Assembly: GCA_913773825.1 (NCBI GenBank)
Contig: CAJYHH010000831.1
Location: 1 to 11,314, forward strand
Length of the DNA: 11,314 bases
Direction of reading: 5' to 3'
From: Candidatus Sericytochromatia bacterium
Lineage (GTDB): Bacteria > Cyanobacteriota > Sericytochromatia > UBA7694
The position numbers and the translations under genes were made by a program. The notes beneath the pieces are model-generated. The model worked only from the letters and a program-made list of their open reading frames with translations, ran no database searches and was not told the origin of the DNA. Shown here one piece after another: positions 7,099 through 11,314 of the stretch; the stretch's first letter is position 1; each line of letters starts with the position of its first letter.

Positions 7099-7902
7099 AT
7101 GACAAATCGCAAAACCTTACGTCATCCCTTACTGAGTTTACTGAGTTTGTGCAGCATCACTACGTTGATTTTGTTTAGCAGCAGCTGTGCCTGGGTCCGC
7201 GCTCAGTCCCCTGATGCTTATAACTCAGCCTTAGCTGACCCGGTTCGCCCGGTAGCTGATGTCCAGCGCGATGCCCTGCGCAAACCAGCTGAACTGCTAG
7301 CTTTTGCAGGTCTTAAACCCGGCGATAAAGTCGCCGACCTGATGCCAGGTGGAGGGTATTTTACCCGTCTGTTTAGCGCAGCAACTGGCCCCAAAGGCCA
7401 TGTCTATCCTGTTACGCCTTCTGATCTGACGGGTTTACCACCTAAATTAGCCGAAATTTTAAGCCAGAACGTAGGTGCCATGCGCAATCTGGCGACTGCT
7501 TATCAAAATATAACGCCACTGGCGCAGCCTTTAGGCGAGCTGAAGCTACCAGAACCCGTTGATCTGGTCTGGACCTCTCAGAACTATCATGATTTTTATG
7601 GTTACTGGGGCCCCGCTGCTGCTGCTGCTGCTAATGCAGCTATTTTTAAAGCGCTTAAACCAGGTGGCATTTATTTAATTATTGACCACCAAGGCTTAAC
7701 CGGTAGCGGAATTGAAGCCACAACCAGCCTGCATCGTATTGATCCAGAACTGGTTAAAGCGCAAGTGTTAACGGCAGGCTTTGTCTTAGAAAGCCATAGC
7801 GATCTGCTGCATAATCCAGACGACAAACACAACCTATCAGTCTTTGATCCCGCTCTGCGGGGGCACACCGACCAGTTTGTGCTTAAATTTCGTAAGCCAT
7901 AA
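7099..7902 (+). CDS. Exported SAM-dependent methyltransferase-like protein (COG4798 type)
   Basis: This 267-residue protein has an N-terminal signal peptide: basic start, hydrophobic core at about 11-28, and a likely signal peptidase I site after Val-Arg-Ala35. Cys30 lacks a proper lipobox (Ser at -3), so a lipoprotein is less likely. The rest is a Rossmann-type methyltransferase of the COG4798 family: motif I variant DLMPGGGYFT (80-89), VDLVWTSQNYHD (154-165), LKPGG (186-190), LHRIDP (211-216), and a C-terminal end (NLSVFDPALRGHTDQFVLKF) very typical of that family. A GGAG nine bases before the ATG supports the start. Six GCT repeats (7615-7632) encode an Ala run. The methyl acceptor is unknown, and SAM supply outside the cytoplasm is unexplained. 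The gene converges on the next with a 16-bp gap. Confidence 0.9.
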   Translation: MTNRKTLRHPLLSLLSLCSITTLILFSSSCAWVRAQSPDAYNSALADPVRPVADVQRDALRKPAELLAFAGLKPGDKVADLMPGGGYFTRLFSAATGPKGHVYPVTPSDLTGLPPKLAEILSQNVGAMRNLATAYQNITPLAQPLGELKLPEPVDLVWTSQNYHDFYGYWGPAAAAAANAAIFKALKPGGIYLIIDHQGLTGSGIEATTSLHRIDPELVKAQVLTAGFVLESHSDLLHNPDDKHNLSVFDPALRGHTDQFVLKFRKP

Positions 7903-7918
7903 GGGATCGAGATGGGGT

Positions 7919-8686
7919 CTAAACAGGTTCCAGAAAGTCTAAGGGCAGCGTTTTTTGACGCACAATCTGAACGCTGCCCTGGCGATCAGCCCAATAGATC
8001 AGTGACTCTGGAATCTTTAAAACAAACTCATCAAGCGCTTGCCGAATCCCATCCCAGTTATGGTTATAGTCATGAACAATGATCAGGCCACCTGGCGCCA
8101 GTCGAGGATAAAAATACTCAAGCGCAGCAAGAGTTGGCCGATAAAGATCAGCATCAAGATGAACCAAGGCATAAAGCTGCTCAGGCAAGTCGGACAAGGT
8201 TTCAGGAAAATAGCCCGGATAATAATGCAGACGCTCTGAAGGACCCAGTCGCTTTTGGACAGTTTCTAAATCCGTATCCGAAAAATAGCCAGGCTGGTAA
8301 TATTTGCCAAAAGCTTTTTCCTCTGCCAGATCTTTGGCTTTAAAGCCTTCAAACGTATCAAATAAATGCAGTTCACGCTCTGGATCCAGCAGATGAAGCC
8401 ATTCGGCAGTTTCGCCCTTATAAACGCCCAGTTCAGCAAAGGCTCCAGCAACCTGTTCTTGCTTGAGTCGCTCAATTTGCAACCAAAATTGATAAAATCT
8501 GACTTTGTCATCTGTTGCCTGCTCAAGTCGGATTAAGCCTGAGTTTAGCTCACCGCGACTGCGAGCCTCGTTCCAGGCGAAAGGTTTATCGCTATGGTAA
8601 TGCCATTGACTGGCGCGCCGCTTAAACAGTAACAGCGCAATCTGCAAAGCGACAAAAATCATCAGGATCGTCTGAGCATCAAGCAA
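7919..8686 (-). CDS. TylF/MycF-type O-methyltransferase with N-terminal membrane helix
   Basis: This is a 255-residue SAM-dependent methyltransferase of the macrocin O-methyltransferase family. The SAM motif AELGVYKGETA starts at residue 84 and LFDTFEGF at 108. Acidic residues at LDADLY (177-182) and HDY (205-207) correspond to the Mg2+-binding sites of TylF/NovP-type enzymes. APGGLIIVHDYNHNWDGI is characteristic. An extra hydrophobic segment (about residues 6-21) followed by KRR suggests it is anchored to the inner membrane with the enzyme domain in the cytoplasm. The start is a TTG, supported by AGAGGT eight bases upstream; the next Met is residue 9, inside the helix. Such enzymes methylate sugars or polyketides in antibiotic and surface-glycan pathways, but no such pathway is next to it. 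Its leader carries an unusual pair of competing inverted repeats. Confidence 0.88.
   Translation of the reverse strand: MLDAQTILMIFVALQIALLLFKRRASQWHYHSDKPFAWNEARSRGELNSGLIRLEQATDDKVRFYQFWLQIERLKQEQVAGAFAELGVYKGETAEWLHLLDPERELHLFDTFEGFKAKDLAEEKAFGKYYQPGYFSDTDLETVQKRLGPSERLHYYPGYFPETLSDLPEQLYALVHLDADLYRPTLAALEYFYPRLAPGGLIIVHDYNHNWDGIRQALDEFVLKIPESLIYWADRQGSVQIVRQKTLPLDFLEPV
7942..7980. repeat. 11-bp perfect inverted repeat at the tail-to-tail junction
   Basis: AGGGCAGCGTT (7942-7952) and AACGCTGCCCT (7970-7980) pair perfectly around a 17-nt loop. It lies inside the last codons of the TylF-type gene and 40 bases beyond the stop of the opposing gene. No T-run follows on either strand, so it is not a standard terminator, though it could shape both 3' ends. 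Confidence 0.5.
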
Positions 8687-8706
8687 GAGAATTTACCTCT
8701 TTCTCA
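8687..8706 (-). promoter_or_regulatory. Ribosome binding site of the TylF-type gene held in a small stem-loop
   Basis: On the minus strand GAGAA (8705-8701) can pair with TTCTC (8691-8687), which directly precedes the TTG start. The 9-nt loop holds the Shine-Dalgarno AGAGGT (8700-8695). This decides the start codon and suggests translational control. Confidence 0.45.
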
Positions 8707-8761
8707 TTTTGCCACAATCCTGAATTTAAAAAACCCATTCCCCTTAAAAGGCAAAATGAGA
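8702..8761 (-). repeat. 12-bp perfect inverted repeat in the leader of the TylF-type gene
   Basis: TCTCATTTTGCC (8702-8713) and GGCAAAATGAGA (8750-8761) are perfect complements with a 36-nt loop. On the minus-strand transcript the stem would end one base before the Shine-Dalgarno and would use four of the five bases needed for the small stem-loop around it. Confidence 0.5.
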
Positions 8762-8865
8762 GCAAATGAGCATAATCTGCTGCCGGAACTTAATTTTTGT
8801 TCAGCTTAGCCTGACACTTGAAAAAATTTTAACTGTTTTAAACTTGCTTTTAGATTAATAACCTT

Positions 8866-8892
8866 TCAGTTTGATAATGAAAATCAAACTGA
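8866..8892. promoter_or_regulatory. 10-bp dyad with 7-nt spacer
   Basis: TCAGTTTGAT (8866-8875) and ATCAAACTGA (8883-8892) are perfect inverted copies. The geometry suits a dimeric regulator, although a hairpin is also possible. Confidence 0.4.
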
Positions 8893-8943
8893 TCGCTATG
8901 AAGGTGATTAAACCAAATAGAGATCGTACTGAAAGCTTTATCA

Positions 8944-9001
8944 AATAAGCTTATTAAACAGATCAAAGCGTCAAAATTTTCTGTAAATATTCCATATGGA
9001 A
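8944..9001. promoter_or_regulatory. Two 12-bp perfect palindromes, 46 bp centre to centre
   Basis: AATAAGCTTATT (8944-8955) and TTCCATATGGAA (8990-9001) are each fully self-complementary. They differ in sequence, so they would be separate sites. Palindromes this short can occur by chance in AT-rich DNA. Confidence 0.3.
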
Positions 9002-9078
9002 ACAATTTTAACAAATTCAGATAAATAAACCTTAAGCCAATTATCAGTTCTTAAACGAACATCCTTCAGTAGAACTTA

Positions 9079-9127
9079 AGCTTCGGGTGTTATAAAACTA
9101 AAAGTTAAAATTGGTTCACCTGAAGCT
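9079..9127 (+). promoter_or_regulatory. Candidate leader stem-loop before the PAS gene
   Basis: AGCTTCGGGTG (9079-9089) pairs with CACCTGAAGCT (9117-9127) through ten Watson-Crick pairs and one G-U, with a 27-nt loop. It lies 81 bases before the preferred ATG and 18 before the alternative TTG start. Confidence 0.4.
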
Positions 9128-9208
9128 GAACTTCTACGCCAAAATTTGGCAGAAAGTATCCTGCATGAAACTTGTCTGGTCTGGCTTTTTTTTAGTGAAA
9201 ATCTGCAG

Positions 9209-10180
9209 ATGCTAAAAACTGATCTTCTGTTTAAAGCGGCTTTTGAACATTCAGCAATCTGTAAACTCGTCTATTGGCCTGACGGTAGATTAGTATACGC
9301 CAGTCAGGCTTTCTGCCGTTTATTGGGTTATCAGGCATCAGAACTCATGGGTCTAAAGCTTTCTGCGCTCAATCACCCTGCGGATCAATGCTCAGAACAG
9401 CAGCAGCTTGAACAGTTGCTTGCTGGTCAGCAGATTGCAAGCCCTATTGAAAAGCGTTTTTTGAATAAGCAGGGTGAGTCTATTTGGGTTCAGCAACATT
9501 TAACAGCCTTTTGGCAAAAGAGAGAATCAAGCAAAACCTCAGAGCTCCAGTGTTTGCTTGCAGAAATCCAAGATATTCAGTCGCGCAAATATACTGAAGC
9601 CGTGCAGGACACGGAACGTAAACGTCTTCAGATGCTGGAGATGATGGCCAATCTTGGCAGTTGGCAGCTGCATTTAAGTTCAGGCCAATATTGGCTGTCG
9701 GATGAATGCTGTCGCATATTTGGCTTTGAGCAGACTTCACGGCCTGAATCTATGCGACAGGCGCTTAAACAGTTTAATTTTGTTCATCCACAGGATCGGG
9801 GCACCCTGCAGCAATTGCTACAGATGGCGCTTCAAGGCTCAAAGCTGCCTTTTAATCCAGAAGGCAATTTACAGCTGGACTTTCGCATTGTCAGGCCCGA
9901 TGGGGTAACTCGTTATCTGACAGCTAAAGGACGCCCTGCGTACAGCCCAGATGGCAAGCTGGAATGGTTGACAGGCTTTGTTATGGACATTACCGCCTTT
10001 AGACTCCAGGAACAAATGCTTGCAGAGGCCAATCGACTGCTCGCTCAGCAAACCGCTCAACTTCGCATGCTGGCATCCCGCCTGTCTGGCGCTATACAGG
10101 GGCCACTTGAGCAAACGGGTAAGCTTCTCAATTTAGCGGATTCCCGTTCAGCGCTTGGCTCAGAAAGCAAAGCAGAATAA
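9209..10180 (+). CDS. Tandem PAS-domain protein without an output domain
   Basis: This is a cytoplasmic sensor-like protein of 323 residues from the ATG. The first PAS domain (about residues 7-125) begins LLFKAAFEHSAICKLVYWPDG and has a PAC-type end (KRFLNKQGESIWVQQHL then AEIQDIQSRK). A short helix links it to a second PAS_3-like domain (about 140-260) with NLGSWQLHLSSGQYWLSDEC and a PAC strand series ending GFVMDITAFR. A Leu/Gln-rich helix follows (about 262-305), probably a coiled coil for dimerisation, then a Ser-rich tail. No histidine kinase, GGDEF, EAL, HTH or chemotaxis domain is present, so the signal must pass through a partner. The frame is open further upstream with a TTG at 9146 (344 aa), but the ATG starts neatly at the PAS fold. 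Neither has a clear Shine-Dalgarno. No cofactor-binding residue can be assigned. Confidence 0.82.
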   Translation: MLKTDLLFKAAFEHSAICKLVYWPDGRLVYASQAFCRLLGYQASELMGLKLSALNHPADQCSEQQQLEQLLAGQQIASPIEKRFLNKQGESIWVQQHLTAFWQKRESSKTSELQCLLAEIQDIQSRKYTEAVQDTERKRLQMLEMMANLGSWQLHLSSGQYWLSDECCRIFGFEQTSRPESMRQALKQFNFVHPQDRGTLQQLLQMALQGSKLPFNPEGNLQLDFRIVRPDGVTRYLTAKGRPAYSPDGKLEWLTGFVMDITAFRLQEQMLAEANRLLAQQTAQLRMLASRLSGAIQGPLEQTGKLLNLADSRSALGSESKAE

Positions 10181-10186
10181 AACGAC

Positions 10187-10813
10187 TTAAGAATCTGTCA
10201 GCGCCTGCTCAAGCCTTTTAGTCGTCTCTTTTAACTGACTTAAATGACTAATCAGGGCTTTTCGACTTTCGCCATCCATTCTCGAGAGCGCAGGCTCAAG
10301 CTGTTCATGGTAAACCCCACACCAACCGTGAAAAGCTTCTATTTGACCAATCAGACGCTGAGTCAGGGCTTCAGCTGATGAGGCGGTTCTTAATCCTTTG
10401 CCTTTAAGGCGGCGAATATCGCGATAACGCAGATGCTCACCGGCCCGCAGGCGTTTAATCACTTCGCGTTCAATTTTAGCCGTTGTTGACTTAGCAGCTA
10501 GTTCATAAAGCGCGCTGGATTCTAACTGTAGTAGCAGAGCCTTGGTCTCTGAATCGGGATTTAAGCGTTTAAACATTTGCGCAACTGACATCAAACGATT
10601 GGCTGATTTTGCCGAAATCGGAAAATGTTCAGCCAGCCAGTTGAGAAAATTTCCATGGCCAAGCCGCTCTTTGGCCTGGAGTAAAAGCAAACCTGCTTCA
10701 AGCGGATCCGCAAAAGTTTCAAGTCGCAAAGATTTAAAGGCCAGATCAGGTGGCGATACAGCAGGCTTACGCGTCTCAGACTTACGTGAAGCAGGAACCT
10801 TACGTGTTTTCAT
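10187..10813 (-). CDS. DUF3102-like protein, paralogue B
   Basis: This 208-residue protein of unknown function is a paralogue of the gene at 5373-6077. Residues 37-138 align with 54-155 of that protein without a gap, 67 of 102 identical by hand count. The shared blocks are LGHGNFL (51-57), SAKSANRLMSVA (67-78) and SALYELAAKST (100-110). The N-terminus differs: it is short and strongly basic (MKTRKVPASRKSETRKP), which would suit nucleic acid contact. The C-terminal helices (about 150-205) are similar in pattern but less conserved. The ATG at 10813 has no strong Shine-Dalgarno. Its stop lies six bases from that of the convergent PAS gene, with no terminator between. DNA binding through the SAKSANRLM helix-turn-helix-like segment is inferred, not shown. 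Confidence 0.8.
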   Translation of the reverse strand: MKTRKVPASRKSETRKPAVSPPDLAFKSLRLETFADPLEAGLLLLQAKERLGHGNFLNWLAEHFPISAKSANRLMSVAQMFKRLNPDSETKALLLQLESSALYELAAKSTTAKIEREVIKRLRAGEHLRYRDIRRLKGKGLRTASSAEALTQRLIGQIEAFHGWCGVYHEQLEPALSRMDGESRKALISHLSQLKETTKRLEQALTDS

Positions 10814-10907
10814 GAGTGGATATTTAACAATACTCTGACACTAGACTTGATCACATTTTTAAAACATCTTGGGTCATCAAACGTACATCGTTTATTTTAC
10901 AGCAGTC

Positions 10908-10937
10908 ACACAAAAAGGGACACAAATGAGACACAAA
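10908..10937. repeat. Three ACACAAA repeats at helical-turn spacing
   Basis: ACACAAA occurs at 10908-10914, 10920-10926 and 10931-10937, 12 and 11 bases apart, so the copies face the same side of the helix. They lie about 95-125 bases before the DUF3102-like gene B. They may be a phased binding array or a simple-sequence coincidence. Confidence 0.3.
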
Positions 10938-11032
10938 AGTTGTATAAAAATTTATCAGACGGATTGATTCAGTGCTTGTTTGTTCGCTCACTCGACGGTA
11001 ATCAGCAATCTTAAGATTAAACATCTTTTAAG

Positions 11033-11314
11033 TTAAGCCGCATACTCTTTGACCAGATCAGTAAGCCAGTCCATAAATAGCCTCACCCGTCGGGCCCGCA
11101 AACGTCGCGGCGGATACACAAGCTTTAAAGCTAAGGGTTCTGCTTTAAACGCTGGTAAAACCTCAATCAAAGCACCTGATTGTAATAAGTGTCTAATCCC
11201 AGCACGGGGAGCCTGAATAATCCCTAGCCCCGCCAGGCAAGCGGCCTGATAACTATCTGTATTATTCACGCTAATCAGGCTGTCCATTTCAATACAGCGA
11301 TACGCTTGACCGTC
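11033..11314 (-). CDS. LysR-type transcriptional regulator, C-terminal part (cut by window edge)
   Basis: The reading frame is open to the window edge, giving the last 93 residues of a LysR-family regulator. VNNTDSYQAACLAGLGIIQA, then LLQSGALIEVLPAFKAEPLA, LKLVYPPRRLRARRVRLFMDWL and an Ala-rich end match the second lobe of the effector-binding (substrate-binding-protein-like) domain. The pattern 'AACLAGLGI.. P ..L..G.L..VLP' is typical of LysR proteins related to DmlR and PtxR. The N-terminal winged HTH and most of the effector domain lie beyond position 11314, so neither effector nor target can be guessed. The Met at 11287 is internal, not a start. Downstream is a 219-base spacer with a 12-bp palindrome (11007-11018) but no clear terminator. 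Confidence 0.9.
   Translation of the reverse strand, partial: DGQAYRCIEMDSLISVNNTDSYQAACLAGLGIIQAPRAGIRHLLQSGALIEVLPAFKAEPLALKLVYPPRRLRARRVRLFMDWLTDLVKEYAA

Larger units (their letters stand above)
8687..9208. other. Divergent regulatory spacer rich in dyads
   Basis: No gene is visible in this AT-rich stretch, which must carry the promoters for the TylF-type gene (minus) and the PAS gene (plus). It contains the 8702-8761 inverted repeat, a 10-bp dyad at 8866-8892, two 12-bp palindromes (8944-8955 and 8990-9001) and a leader stem at 9079-9127. Confidence 0.5.

Noticed and set aside
7615..7632. Six GCT repeats as a phase-variation tract
   Set aside because: A trinucleotide repeat changes length without shifting the frame; it only alters an Ala run.
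7671..7868. Minus frame opposite the exported methyltransferase
   Set aside because: It lies within conserved family sequence of the plus strand and has no features of its own.
6139..8869. 11-mer TAACCTTTCAG shared by two spacers (6139-6149 and 8859-8869)
   Set aside because: Repeats of 11 bases are expected by chance several times in a window of this size.
9869..10114. Minus frame opposite the PAS gene
   Set aside because: It is the antisense shadow of a clear PAS coding region.

Overview
The window comes from a Gram-negative bacterium of moderate GC (mid-40s % by eye, not counted). I cannot name the genus. The Gram-negative call rests on a LysR-type regulator, remnants of a Liv-type branched-chain amino acid transporter, and a methyltransferase with a Sec signal peptide. 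There are no rRNA or tRNA genes, no insertion sequence, no transposase and no CRISPR array that I can see.

Layout. Positions 78-3612 (minus strand) hold two overlapping half-transporter genes for a heterodimeric ABC exporter; the catalytic residues are divided between the subunits so that one ATP site is canonical and one degenerate. A small unrecognised gene follows (3980-4201, plus). Positions 4219-4905 (minus) are a decayed livK-livH relic: a substrate-binding protein with two in-frame stops and a frameshift, fused by a deletion to the last ~40 codons of a LivH-type permease. After a gene-free stretch with a long hairpin and a tetO-like dyad comes a DUF3102-like gene (5373-6077, plus). A 572-base gene-free region follows, then a small solitary XRE-type regulator (6650-6868) with a 9-bp dyad just upstream. 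Two methyltransferase genes lie tail to tail: a signal-peptide-bearing COG4798-type enzyme (7099-7902, plus) and a TylF/MycF-type enzyme with an N-terminal membrane helix (7919-8686, minus). A dyad-rich 522-base region separates the latter from a tandem-PAS protein lacking any output domain (9209-10180, plus). This gene converges on a second DUF3102-like gene (10187-10813, minus), a paralogue of the first. The right edge cuts through the C-terminal half of a LysR regulator (11033-11314, minus).

How the genes fit together. Only the ABC pair is clearly one operon. The rest are mostly single genes with long AT-rich spacers, which, with the livKH fossil, looks like a degrading or plastic region. 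The most useful observations are the asymmetric ABC exporter, the livKH deletion scar, the inverted DUF3102 paralogues (67 of 102 residues identical without gaps, by hand count), and a possible RNA switch around the ribosome binding site of the TylF-type gene. I found no convincing complete new multi-gene system.
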